This document shows positions 34,611 to 47,007 of a stretch of DNA of 64,000 nt, one piece after another. A program made the translations under genes and the position numbers. Origin of the DNA: Lunularia cruciata. Lineage: Eukaryota > Streptophyta > Marchantiopsida > Lunulariales > Lunulariaceae. Position 1 is the first letter of the stretch, and the number at the start of each line of letters is the position of its first letter. The notes under the pieces are model-generated. The model ran no database searches and was not told the DNA's origin. It was given only the letters and a program-made list of their open reading frames with translations. The stretch is taken from assembly GCA_948567375.1 (NCBI GenBank), contig OX419759.1, positions 62,462,593 to 62,526,592 of the forward strand, given 5' to 3'.

Positions 34611-36300
34611 AGGCAAAATAGAGGTAGAGAGACTAGCAAGGATTGGAAATGTCAGAAAGCAAATCTTGAGAAGAGATTAAATAATGAGAAAATGAGATCA
34701 AAGGTGGAAAGGTTAAGAATAGAAAAGAGTAGTTCAAAATCTAAGCATCTACCCTCTATGACATTAGAATTAGCCCAAGGTGGGAAATGAACATATGAAA
34801 TTAAGACTATTATGAATATGCTTAGTGAATTAGTTGGTCTTCCCTTGTGGGACTTATGGAAGCTACGTGCATGACCTAAAAATTTCCAATGCTAGATTAC
34901 TCTGCTCCATCAGATTCAAATGATACCAATCACTATTTTGGACTTTGATTATTAGACTCTATTACAATTCAGGAATAGGAATGCTGAGTTGCATCTCATT
35001 TGAATAGGAATATTGTGAAAACCTCCTTTTAATGTATGAATAATGCTTACCTTTTCAACTCTATGTTTTTACCACCTGATATGTCAGGAAACACACAATC
35101 TACTATGTAACGTGCAAACTTTAAATAAACCCAAGTGAACTCTCACATTTCAAAGACGTAAGTGCAAATCCTAACTAAACCCAACTAAACTTTGAGATAT
35201 AAAATTTGAGATACCCACACCAGTTGTGAAAAATTTGCGGCTTCACTTGGAGTGTTGTTGAGTTGAGAGTGTTTGAAAGAAATTTTGTTGGGTTAATCCC
35301 GGTTCTTTCAAAATCAAGTTTCTATCCAGGTTATGTGGTTTTGCATGGGGTTTGTTTGGCCAGAAAAGACTGGTGCTCATTCAGCCAGAAAAGACTGGTG
35401 CTTGGGCAGGCAGATTTAGCAAATTTGGTGTTTAGGTTGTAGGGTGTTGGGCAAAGGGATTTTATTGGACCCTGAAGAGTAAGTTGCAGTCTTGGGATGT
35501 CAATTGGATAGTTGTTTGACCATAGGGGTTTCAGCCGTGGATTCATCTTTTCCAAGGTATTAATTGATCATGGTTTGGTTTGTTTGTATCGGATAGGTTT
35601 AAGGTGGCCGAGCGACCCATTTGTGGTGTGCACATATTTCAGTATTTTTTTCTCTTCTTACAAAGAGAAATTCCCATATAGAGAAAGGTTTTTGTCAAGC
35701 ACACCATTCTTTTGTGAACTTTGGTGCCCCCACCCTTATGTTTCACTTTGTACTATTATCTTTTTATAATATTTGTCAAAGTATAATGTATATCTTATAT
35801 CAAAGGATAAAATAAGGCAAGGTAGAGAAATATAAAAGCATAAATTATATCAAGGATAAAATATGCAAAGGTGGAGAAATATCAAAGTTTAAAATATATA
35901 ATATATCAAGGTAGAGTTATATCCAAGTTTGAAGTATGAAATATCAAGGTATATATCTTTGTCATAGGGTAAAATATAATATATGTCACGTTTTAAGGTT
36001 CAAGGAAAGACAAAATATGTCTAAGTTTAAGGTTATTAATATAAAAGTATATTACTGAAAGAAAATATGTATATAAATTTACTAATAGAAGTAAATTGAT
36101 ATTATTCTTTAGGCTTCATAATTTCAAATAGTAAAAGGAATTGATAGGATGGTAGTAAAGTTTAAGTATGGTTCTTAAATAAGGTACTTGTAGGTAGGAA
36201 TTTTAGAGTGGTTAACTGTTAGTTTCAAAGAACTACAAACTCAGATCCTTGTGCTTATATAAGATAAGCAAATTTTAAAGATTTATTAAGGTGTATACAA
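34611..36300. other. AT-rich non-coding stretch
   Basis: No gene is supported. A short tandem (GCCAGAAAAGACTGGTGCT at 35360 and 35382) and an imperfect AT-rich tandem region at 35770-36010 are the only structures seen. Confidence 0.5.
35770..36010. repeat. Imperfect AT-rich tandem repeats
   Basis: Words such as ATATCAAGGATAAAATA, AGGTAGAGAAATATAAA and AAGTTTAAAATATA recur at irregular 40-60-base spacing. Confidence 0.6.
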
Positions 36301-36310
36301 ATGAGAGCTT

Positions 36311-36534
36311 CATTACATTTGATTCCTTGTATGCAGCTAGCATTTGTAAACTATACAAAATTTTCTCTTTGAAATGTGGTATGATCTTAAGATGAATTGT
36401 ACATTACATCTTACACTTTGTAATGTACATGTAAGATGTAATGTACAATTCATCTTAAGATCATACCACATTTCAAAGAGAAAATTTTGTATAGTTTACA
36501 AATGCTAGCTGCATACAAGGAATCAAATGTAATG
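36311..36534. repeat. Perfect inverted repeat, 104-bp arms, 16-base loop
   Basis: 36311-36414 and 36431-36534 are exact reverse complements; the loop is ACTTTGTAATGTACAT. The transcript would fold into a 104-pair hairpin. Right after it (about 36526-36590) lies a third, diverged direct copy of part of the right arm (ATCATACCACATCTCAAAGAG). No coding frame or transposon terminal motif is apparent. Confidence 0.97.
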
Positions 36535-36599
36535 TACGATTCCTCCTAACATCATACCACATCTCAAAGAGATATGATGTATGGTGCATACTCCACAAT

Positions 36600-37170
36600 G
36601 AACATACAAGAATGCAATATGAATGTAAAAGTCATGTACAAGTCAGCTCAACACTATGTGTGATAGAGTATGGAGCTTTATTGTATCTAGACATAGCATG
36701 TATCCTCTATGTGCTAGTGCCTCCTCAAGCCAAATATATATGCGTGCATGGCAAAATACCAGAACTATATGTCCATCTAATCCCACTCACATTGACACAT
36801 ATGGGGATCCATAAAAGATATTGTAGGACTATTATATGGATATGCACTTTACTCTTTAAGACAATGTGAAGTACACTCATCGGTCATGAAATCAATAGTT
36901 GAGTGTGTGTCAATTTGGAATCTATTTAAGGGAGAGGTCTCCTAATGAAGTAGGTGAATCTCCTCTACTCATCAAAAAAAGAAGTAAATAGAGGAGGATT
37001 GATAGTACCATTGGAATGGTTTCTATAATATAGAAGGGATGCACTATCAACAAGTGATAGACCTAGAGCAATAAATTCACTATATGGTCTATGTGTGAAA
37101 CCTCTCCTGGTATCCCAATAACCATCCTTTCCATCAAGCAAGGCGATAAGGCACACCCCTATTGTAATAC
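36600..37170. other. Non-coding stretch
   Basis: Short frames at 36612-36869 and 36965-37156 lack motifs. Confidence 0.4.
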
Positions 37171-37173
37171 CAA

Positions 37174-37487
37174 GAGCTAGCCATATGATCTAGATGTGAA
37201 ATTTGGTTTGGTAACATCTGGAATGATTTTATACATGATGGTCAAAATAGATCAGATAGAAGTATCACCAAAAGAGTACTTCTACTAATAGGGTAGAAAC
37301 CAAAATAGACTTGAAAACCTTAGAACCAATAGCTAGACGTATGATTTAAAGGTTAGAATTGGTTTGGTACCATCTAGAAGGATGATAACATGATAGACTA
37401 AACATATCAGAAGAGATTTCACCAAAAGGTGACTTCTACTAATAGAGTAGGAACCAAAGTATACCTGAAATCTTTGAAGGCAATTTC
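37174..37487. repeat. Tandem duplication, ~157-bp period
   Basis: 37174-37330 and 37331-37487 align with moderate divergence (GGTTTGGTAACATCTGGAATGAT against GGTTTGGTACCATCTAGAAGGAT, and ACTTCTACTAATAGGGTAG against ACTTCTACTAATAGAGTAG). Confidence 0.85.
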
Positions 37488-38089
37488 AGAGGCCTAAACG
37501 GATGAATTAGGCCTCAAAATGTGCACATCCCCCCCTTGAAGCAAAGGTTGGGCTAGCCTTCCTTCCCTTTTGGTTGGTCTCGTGGAGAGCTTTCCAATGG
37601 TACCTCATCCACTTGATTTTGAGATTCTCACAGGAAGATTCCCTAAAAGATCCCTCTGGTCAAAGCTTGTTTGACCAACTAGATAGGACTAGGACCAACA
37701 CGTCACCCATCCCAGTAAGTAATCCAAGGGTGGATCTTGCTGACATGTCACCTATTTGTGTGCCTAATCCTATGGTGGAGATTCCTTGGAAGAGATCCTC
37801 TTTGTCTATATAATAAAGAGAAGGTGCTCCTTTGGAGCATCGGATGATTGAGTGTGAAATATGTGTTTTCTCTCTTCTCTTGTCCTTGGAGTATTACACC
37901 TCTGTTTACTCCCAAGGATAGAAACCTCTCACCCTACATGGATCAGAGGAGGTGCTTTGCGTCTACCCTTGTGCTATCAATCCAAAGGATAACGTCAAAC
38001 TATATAGTACAATACTCATCAAACTCTCTAACTCAAGGTTATGGTACATATGAGAATGTACTCTTGCCTTTATAAGGTGGAATATAAGG
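37488..38089. other. Non-coding stretch
   Basis: Frames of 75-79 codons on the plus strand have no recognisable motif. Confidence 0.4.
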
Positions 38090-38995
38090 TGACCACCTCA
38101 ACTGCTCTACAAAGGCTGTCCATTGGATGTAGAGAGGACTAGTATACCACATAATGTCTATAAAAGAACCGTCATCCAAAACTAGAGTCTTCTTCTATCT
38201 CTCATGAGCATAAACTATGTGAGGAATGAATTGTCTAAATAAGATCATAGCCTCTCTCAACCTAGTAAGTCTCAAAATCTCACTATTGAGTGTCATCCTC
38301 CTTGCATCAAGCCATTTTATCTCTTCATTTGGATGTGCAAAAGTGGGTGTGGGTTGCAAGATCAAGTGAGAACCGGGGTCTTAAGCTATAATATCTATAT
38401 CCTAGGCTTTGAGTAGGGTTTCTATGTAGATGAGAATTTGTTTGTGTCACGCGGGACTACATCTCTACATCAATAGACTAAACCTCACTCTCTATAAAAT
38501 TTGTCTGAGTATGGTGAGTGACACTCTTGGTATAGTCAGTTTGAGTCTGCACACCTACCTATATGCCCATACCCTTGGAATCCTCATAAGTGCTTAAGAC
38601 TCCTCTAACAATCTCATAGTAACATATAAATCTCTCCAATAAAAATCTTCATCAAGCCAAGATGAGGTTATATCTCTAACATAAGCCTATCTAACTCACA
38701 ACATATCTCTACATGAGCACTCTCCAAGGTCCTAAACTAGCCCTCCCTCTCAACTAGCTATATATATAAGGCGCACCTTCTCCACTAAGTTAGACTCCCT
38801 CATGCAAACCTCACTCTCCCTTAACTCTAATTGTCCAAGATTCACAAGACCAAATGATGGGCTCTTATCCCTGGACCTAACCTGGCAATAGGTAATTGAA
38901 TATCTCCTCATTTCTATAATAGGGTCCTCAACGAAAGGAGGACATTGGCAAATAGAGCCTTGGGCTAAACTAGGATCATCTATAGGGGGTTTCAT
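38090..38995 (-). pseudogene. Degenerate reading frame, family unknown
   Basis: Minus-strand fragments look protein-like: PPFVEDPIIEMRRYSITYCQ, then GLVNLGQLELRESEVCMRES, and further on LRLTRLREAMILFRQFIPHI and AHERYRRRLW. Stops interrupt it. The charged, helical character recalls the frame at 30.3-32.4 kb, but no direct relation is shown. No function is assigned. Confidence 0.35.
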
Positions 38996-38999
38996 CTAC

Positions 39000-41900
39000 A
39001 ATATGGGTGCAGGTATGGTCATCTACAACATGCATAGAGTGACTTGTGCATGAGTAGAAATCAGTATCAACTCACCAAAGTTGAAGCATTCAACATAATC
39101 TAGTCATCCAAACTATAACATCAATTTAGAAATTTCAACATAACCCCTAAATCTAAACTATAACATATCTCAAGGAATTCATATATCAAAAGCTTGCAAC
39201 TAATGAGTAAAATCATTTACCATATGTATGTCTTGATACAACATAATATAAAGCATGTAGTTTTTGAAAGTCATGAGTACACTCCTCTCACTCATCCTCA
39301 TCATTTTCATCCTCAAGCTCTCCTCATCCTCATGGGCACCATGGAGAGGAGCTTCCTCCCCTATAGAAGTGATGCTATAAGTAACCTTATCCTCTCCAAT
39401 GATGTCACTCTCCAAAAATAGATGAGCAGTGAATTGTCCAACAAAAGTCATCTTGAACTATTTCCCGCTAGGGTTAGTTGCTTGAGTTGCTTCTGTAAGA
39501 ACACCAAGTCTGTCTCAACACCCACCATCATAATTTTTCCCAATCAAAGTACTCCATGGAACGCTCAACTCTTCACATTAAGAGCAAGATGGCCATGCAT
39601 TTACTTTGGATCTACAAGTTGGGACAAGGAGTGAACTCACCGGGGTAGTCCACTTTGAATCTCCTTATGCAGATTTACTTTTTGTTCTCTCTTTTCTTAG
39701 AAATTTTTTAAGCACTTAGAGTTTGTAGATAGCATATCTTGGTTTTACTCCAACTATAAGGAAAAGACCATAAATGTGTATCCATTTATTGGGTGAAGTT
39801 ACCATTGGAGTTGTCACATCATTGTAGTGGGACAACCCAAAGACCATCATAGAGGGACTAGTCAATCACAACTAAGCTATGCCACATCAGCCATTAGCTC
39901 AGTCAATCATCCATGTTGGCATTTACACAAGCAAGAAACTCTCATGTGGGACAAAGATCTAATTTTGGTAGCCATCAGCCCTTGTGTCATTTCACACATG
40001 TAGGAACAAAAATGTCTCACCACTAATGCCTATTGAAATTCTGAAAGGAGTTGTTGACAAGTATAAGTTCCCCACCTTGGGAAGGAGTAAGGTTCAGTCA
40101 ATTGAATTTGTGTTGCCATCAAGAATCAATGAAAGTAGAACCACTAACAAATGCACATTGAAATGAACTTGCCTAATAATGAGGTAGAATTGTCAAAGTT
40201 AGCACAAGATATTGTGTGAGAGTGTGGTTGAAATCAATTGAGTGAAGTGCAATTAATGAAAAAATTTAACTTATCAATTTTTTGCAATACAATGTTGCCA
40301 AAGGAGAAGAAGGCAATGACCTGATTTACATTATGTTCTCCAAGAGTGGAGAAATGTGCATAACATTGTTATGCCAAGTATCTTAATTCAAATTGATTGT
40401 AGTTTTTGATATGGATTTGGGACTTCATTTACCTCCCAATGGTACCAGAAATCCTAGAGTAGAAGAACCCAACCTTCATTGACTTGCAAGGCAATGCGTT
40501 TTCCCAGACAGAAGAACGTTAGTAGAAGGTTCTTGGGACCAATTTGATGCTTGAAGCAATATACCTTGACCAAGAGTGGCCATGAGCAACTGAATAAAAG
40601 ACAAGGAATTTTGAGGCCTCATTCAAGTCCAAGAAAATGTGCAATGGTTGGAAGGTGAATGGGTATAACAATCCAATCATGGTGATATCAATCATGAAGC
40701 TATATAAGTCAACATGGACTACCTAAGTCCACAATAGCTAGGCCACCTTCTGTTACATAAGGGAAGATCCATATACTGCATAAAGATGTTATACCATTGG
40801 ACCCAAGAAGTGACCACACAATAGTAGACAAACAATAGAAACACCTTCCTCTCTCCTTCTTTCTTACACTTTTATATCAGGATGAAGTTGCTGAGAAAGA
40901 AAAAAATAAACTATTCATGCTCCCAAGTGGTGCCAAAAATAGAGAGCACCGTAACGGTTCTTGAAATAACTCAAGATCACCATCATAGAACTGAAGAAGT
41001 GTAGGTCCCATAAGGAGAGGTGACTTGTTTAGGACCAAATTGAAAAGGACATGTAGAACCCATTTTGAACTAACTGCCAATGTCAATGGGTAGTTCATTT
41101 GTTGTTGGGACCTATGTTGAAGGACATGGAAGAATCGCTCCTTGCCTACTAGGAGATAGACACTATGGTTGCAAATTACAAGAGGCTGATAGAGTACTTA
41201 CACTATTAGATTCATAGTTCCATTTGAGCAAAGTTGGTGGTAGAGAAGGAGTTGGATGAGGCATAACCTAGTATTGCAAGAATTGAGCCTCAAGTTTTGC
41301 AAAATTAGGTTGTGCCACCATCTAGGTGCAAGCTGTCTTTGGACTACAACAAGCTCCATCTCAATAGCCACCAATATAAGCTCAGCCCAATCATAGTCCA
41401 CTAGAGTAGATTGTGCCATCTTACTCTTCACTATGAGAATGATGTTCCCATGCACAACTCTAGGTCACCATGCCGGAATAAGTAGTGAAAAAAAGAGCTA
41501 GAAAAATATTCTGAATGTTGGATATGCACATTGCCTACCTAGATATCTCCTAGCTGTCCTATCTCTCACTAGAAACCAATCTTCCACCATGCTCTACGGA
41601 ATTGACTTCTCCTCTTGGTAGTCTCTTGTGGCAAACAAAATGCTTTGCAAATGAGAGATATGGTGAGAAAAAAATCTCTACTATGGACTATCTCTCCATG
41701 AGTGCTCCTCTCCCAAGTGCACGCAAACTCCATGTATAGTGCTACTTGCAAACATGTCATCACATATTTCAATAGTTAAAAATTCACACAAAAACCCAAG
41801 AAGCATTTCACGTGCCGTGCAAACAAAGCCCAGATATTGTGCAAACTAGGTGCATGGGCACTGCAAACCATCATAGTCTGCACAAACCAGGTGCATGGCT

Positions 41901-42340
41901 GTGTTGGTTTGCATGGTAGCTACAGTTAGGGTTTATAGCTGCATGGCTTCTTGCAATTCTATGATTTGCAATTTGAACTTGAATTTTCAATTTGATAGAA
42001 ATATGTTTGCAATTAAAGAGAAATATATTATAAACTTACATGCAGTTTGGGATATTCAATGCCAAGTGCAATTTTCAAGCCCAATGTGTCCAAATCTATT
42101 TCTCAAACGGACTTTGCAGTTTCTTGGATCTGATCTTTATCCAATCAACACCACTTCATGTATTTCATGTATGGCATATAATCCACAGTTGTAAGAAACT
42201 TATCAACCAAGATCCTTCAGATATCTCCACCATGTGTTCCATTTCAACTTGTCTCTTGTACTCCTCAATTGCCATCTTGCTTGTCTTGCAATCAGTCTCT
42301 CTTGCTCTATGTAGGCTATGCAGAACTCAAAATTGTTTTT
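39000..42340. other. AT-rich stretch with scattered decayed frames
   Basis: Short frames (39200-39451 minus, 39984-40166 plus, 40877-41098 minus, 41198-41455 minus, 41895-42194 plus) lack motifs. The sequence resembles old repeat DNA rather than genes. Confidence 0.4.
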
Positions 42341-42349
42341 CAACAATCA

Positions 42350-42740
42350 ATCTTTATTGCTCTGTGCAAAACTCAAAACTTGCACTCTTCTCTCCTCTTT
42401 TCCCCTCTACACCTCTCCTCTCTCTCTCACTCTTGCACCTGCACTCTCTCTTGCAAATGCTTTTTGTCCTCAAATTCTCTTATCTCCTCTCTTTCCCAAT
42501 TCTCCTTCCCTCTCTTTCCGGATTTGCACTTATCTCTCTCCCACTACAAATGCTTTCTGTCCCAAAATTATCTCCTCTCCTCTCTTTCCAGATTCTTGCA
42601 ACCGCGTTTGCACTCTCGGTTCTCCTCTCCTCTCTTTCTTGATTCACACCTAACTTCTCTCTTGCTCCTAAACCTACACTCTCTCTATTCTCTTCTCCTC
42701 TCTTTCTCAATTTGCACTCGTTAATGCTTTATGCAAATGC
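42350..42740. repeat. CT-rich low-complexity region with imperfect tandem units
   Basis: Units resembling TCTCCTCTCTTTCC...TTGCA...AATGCTTT(C)TGTCC recur four or five times. Overlapping frames in all three plus-strand phases result from the composition and are not called as genes. Confidence 0.8.
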
Positions 42741-43940
42741 TTTCTCCCCAAAAACTCTTTCCCTATTCTCACCCGCACTTGCACACTCTCCATATTGTTG
42801 CAACTGGATTTTTTCCTCTCTTGGTCCTCTCTTTGATCAAGTCTTCTACCCTTCATTTGAAAGATGTACTTTGTTTCTAATTTCTACCAATTTTGAACTT
42901 CTTTTCCCTATTTTTCCTCTCCACAATTTTGATCAATTTTGAATTTGTGCGTCGATCAACATCCTCTCTCCTTCCTTTGAGCCGTGTTCCCAATTTTGCT
43001 CCCCAGTTTGAACTTGTGCTCCATTTGAGTCTTTTATGATAAATTCACTTTCTCTTTTCCATTTTCTTAAACCCTTTCCTCCTCCCCATTCTCTTGATTT
43101 TTTCCTCCCCATTTCTCTTCAACTAACCTCTCAAATTTATCTTCCATCTTGGTTACTAATCTATTTGCATCCCCATTTCTCTTGAACTAAACTCTTGAAT
43201 TTATCTTCCAGCCTGGTTAGCTTATCTATGCCAACTGCCTCTCCCAAAAACTCAAACTCGCACTCAAATTTCCTTAAACTCTCCAGATTTTGACCACTCT
43301 TCATCTCCCCTCTTTTCTATCAGTGTACTTAGTGCCCCTACACTCTTCATGACCCTTCAACCACCAATGACACAACAGCTATATATGTTTCCAATCCAAA
43401 TTTTAAGTTATTTCCTAAACTCCCTGCGCTCTTTCTCTAGACATCATGATTTGTGTTGCTCTAGAATTCATGGATTCTTGACTTTCCTCACTCCGTGCTT
43501 CTACCAAAATACTCACCTTCTCTTCCCAAAATACTCACACACCACCTTTGGAAATGCCAACATGCACCATGCAACCACACTAGGTTTACCATGCCAAATT
43601 AATACAACTAAATATATTCTGGAATTTAACCAAGCCCAAGTGTAATATTCAATTCCAAGTGCATCAAACACACTCAAAGTTCATAAAGCAGACAGAGTAT
43701 TCCAAGTGAATCAAACCCATTAGACTATACTAAGCAAATGAAACTCACTCAAAGTACATAAACAAAAGAGTAAACTAAGTATTCTAAGTGAATCAAATTC
43801 ACTTAAAGTACATAAACAGAAGTGTCAGCTGAAACAGATTAGGTTGAATCAAAACATTCTCAAATTACATAAAAATATTCCATGAATTGGAAGTCATAAA
43901 TATATCACATTGTGCATTACCTTAGATGGGCCAAAATATT
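42741..43940. other. Pyrimidine-rich non-coding stretch
   Basis: No supported gene. Near-repeats such as CTTGAACTAACTCTT...TTATCTTCCA (43110-43215) and AAGTACATAAACA (43748 and 43808) are visible. Confidence 0.45.
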
Positions 43941-43950
43941 TTTGCATTAC

Positions 43951-44900
43951 TTAATTTCTTGTTTCTTCTCGGTTCTCTCCATGATCCTCAAAGGCTATTT
44001 GGTCCACACTTTGCTCTTTGTTTCCTATATCTAAATCAGAATCATCAAAGTCCTCTACCCAATAACTTGCCTTGTTAATAAGGAAGTTATGAAGAATAAT
44101 ATGCACTATCACCCATCTTAATAGATCTACACTTTGTCTTGGATCATTTAGTTGTACTCTTACTTCTTTGACCAATACATTGCTCATTTGTTACTCTAGC
44201 ACATGCCATACACTTATTAAGATTAGCCATTTTGGGTGACCAATCTTGTGAAGGAGGGAACTAAATGTGCCTTAGGAAACCTGAATCCCTTAACAAAAAT
44301 TGATGGTTCCCAAAGAAACTGTGCTCTCTCCTTGTATTCAAATCAATCCATATAGGTGATATTTTTATACATGCCATGTTGTGGCAAGAACCCGGCATCC
44401 TTATATTGCCATTTCACAAAGTTATAAGTTCTATCAATATTTATTTTCACCTTACATGAATAAATATTAGCATTTCAACATTATCAATAGTGAAAAAACA
44501 CTAATTCTTACCCTTGTGCAAAATAAATAATTCATCTCTTATTGTCAAATACAACTTGACCATTAATAGAGTAAAATCCCTTTTAATAAAAATATATTTC
44601 CCCATCCACTTTGGGTTGTTGAGACAATCTGAATAAAGTCACATCAACTAAACTCACACACCTAGTGAACCTTTTTTGTACAAAATCTATAAAATTTCTT
44701 GACCTCTCCTCCATATTCAACCATTTTACCTCCTTGCACAATACAGAAACAATTGTTATCATTACTCATTTTGTAAACCACTTGTAGAACTTGCACTGAT
44801 TGCCCATAAATTTAACCCTCTTGCCAAACTTGCACCGTTGCCATGATGCCCAAAACTGTCAAGAAGAGAAACCTGCATCCACACAAGAGTTTGTATTCTT
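43951..44900 (-). pseudogene. PIF/Harbinger-type transposase relic (DDE_Tnp_4)
   Basis: On the minus strand, pieces match a plant Harbinger transposase in order: RSRNFIDFVQKRFTRCVSLV-D with a first catalytic-region aspartate, LSQQPKVDGEIYFY, SINGQVVFDN, then about 44220-44340 WIDLNTRREHSFFGNHQFLL and GFP, and lastly the 78-codon piece at 44187-43951 with LLRWVIVHIILHNFLI, the conserved C-terminal helix. Stops and frameshifts separate the pieces, so it is dead. Terminal inverted repeats and target duplications were not found. Confidence 0.8.
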
Positions 44901-45899
44901 CTAGAAACATTTCTAAAAATATTTCAATACAAGCTCATTGCTTGATGTACATTGCACTCTATCTTGCAGATAATAGGATTCCAACCTATAATTCCACCTT
45001 CTTGCGAGTACCCCAATAGAATATGTTTCATCATCCGAGCTCCATTTATTTCATTCAAGCAACTCCTCGAGATTGTCACTCTCCATTTTTGCCTGCAACA
45101 TCAACCAGATTGATTTTGCAATTTGTTGAAGCATAATAACGTGAGTACTAGTGCAAGGCATCCCTGATGGCTTGAATCCAACTATAATGTTTTTTGGTTA
45201 AACTATAGGAATCATAGGTATTGAGAGAATTGCAAGGTATTTCAGAGGAGGAGCTGAGAGTAAAGGGAGTGATGGCTTGGACAAAACTAGAATACTTTTT
45301 GATTAAATGATATAAATCTTAGGTATTGAGAGAATTGTAAGGTATTTCAGAGTGTGAGCTGAGGTAAGGCAAGCTCGGTTTCCACCATCAAAATTGCACT
45401 CACACACATTGCACTCATAGGGTGTATAGAGAAGAGGAGCAAGGGGAGCTCATATACACACAGAAGGGAACTCGGGAAGAGAGACATAGTGTGAAGCAGA
45501 GCAAGTGTGGTGGTGATGTTAGACTCACAAGTTGGATAAGCTTTAGCTCTCTTCTTGATGAATGACATTAGCATGTCATGAGCCGGAATTAAAATTAGAA
45601 AGCAAGCAGCAAGATCAATTCAAAATCAGGCCATGCAATCAAATTAATGTGTATGGATACATGCTGGAAACACTCCATACCCATATAACTCTATGGGTCA
45701 TGATTTCAAATCCCCGTATAACTTTTACAGTTATCGATATGGGTCAAGATCGTCAAGATCTTTTTGATCCCGGGTTTACTCCTAAAAGTTATACTGGTTA
45801 CCCATACAAACTTTTATGGAATCTTACTAGTACCCCTAAATGCTATATTTGAAACCCCCCTATGTATCCCTCGCGCTTTTTATGGATATCCGAAAATTT
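44901..45899. other. Non-coding stretch left of the viral fossil
   Basis: No gene is supported. A near-duplicate (AATCTTAGGTATTGAGAGAATTG...AAGGTATTTCAGAG) occurs at about 45215 and 45315. The left junction of the viral DNA lies somewhere in or just after this stretch. Confidence 0.5.
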
Positions 45900-46805
45900 C
45901 TCAGGGGATAAAAGGACAACTAAAGCCTGAGTCACTTCATCTACTAAATCACTGTCAGATATTAGTTCAGCCAGCAGTGACAACAAGGAGTCAACAGACA
46001 GGTTGCTAAAAATTCTCGACAGCGATAAAAAAGCATCAATACTATCCCTCATGACTTGTAGATTTATAAAGACCTTGCTCTCGCTCAGATTGGAAAATGA
46101 CAGAGACTGTTTGGGCTTCAAACGTGTGCACACTCCAGCAGATATCGGGTTCCGGTACATACCAAAGAGGATTGGTAGCATCAACAAACACAAGACAATG
46201 GGCAGTGTCAATAAACAGAAAACATGCATGATTACGGCAATAAACAGAATGTCAAAAGATATTCAAAAAAACTTTAAGACAGGTATATGGGATGGGTACT
46301 CTCGATCTGAAGACAAAAGGGTAATATCTCAAGCAATATCGGCAAAATCGACTCTTGATTCTCTATCTCATGTAAGAAGAATTGGAGTTATCTCTGAAGA
46401 ATGAGCAAGTGCTCTGATGAGACAAATACATCCGACTCAGCTTGGCTATAAATGCCCTTGCGAGACACGAAAAGGTGTTGACGGAGGTGTGGTAAAGTAC
46501 ATGTCATCAACATGCATTATAACACCTGATGTCAGTGGCAGTGATGTACTGAGCTATATCAGCCCATTGTGCAGTGGAAAGGATGCTTTATTTATCAATG
46601 GAATATTCGTTGCAAGAACAACAAAAGACGAGGTGTTCAAGAGTATAAAAGCCTGCAGAAGAACTAGCATGACAACTGCGTTTGTGTCTGTCTATTACTC
46701 CCCTGGCAAAGCGATTCATGTACAGAAAAATAGGGGCAGGTATTCTGGGGCTCTGCAACAGTTACGGACAGTCTTGCTTCAGTGTGTGACAATACTTCGA
46801 TGAGT

Positions 46806-46970
46806 ATTATTTTTTTATTTTTTTTTCTGAAAGATGTGAAGACCCATCAAACCGTACAAGGGAGAGACAAAAGAGTTAGAGTGGGGCTAGGCCCCAATAG
46901 TACTGGTAATCGTAATAGTAATGGTACTAATATTAATAGTAATGGTACAATAGAGTTGACAGATACCACA
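46806..46970 (-). mobile_element. LINE tail inserted inside the viral fossil
   Basis: This segment interrupts the RPB2-like sequence. It carries the LINE tail (GATGTGAAGACCCATCAA, GGGGCTAGGCCCC at 46883-46895, CCAATAGTACTGGTA), a T-rich run on its left that is an A-rich tail in LINE sense, and a GTAATA-rich simple repeat on its right. Clear target duplications were not found. Confidence 0.8.
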
Positions 46971-46971
46971 T

Positions 46972-47007
46972 AGCACTGCAGCTGCTCTGTTGAGCAGATG
47001 CAGTGCT
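46972..47007. repeat. Hairpin, 16-bp arms with one mismatch
   Basis: AGCACTGCAGCTGCTC and GAGCAGATGCAGTGCT flank a TGTT loop immediately right of the LINE insertion. It lies in the viral fossil. Confidence 0.85.

Noticed and set aside
42040-42724. Overlapping plus-strand frames of 111-200 codons in all three phases
   Set aside because: They arise from CT-rich low complexity that lacks stops; the translations are Leu/Ser-rich repeats.
45843-46229. 128-codon minus-strand frame with hydrophobic stretches
   Set aside because: Antisense to the RPB2-like blocks.
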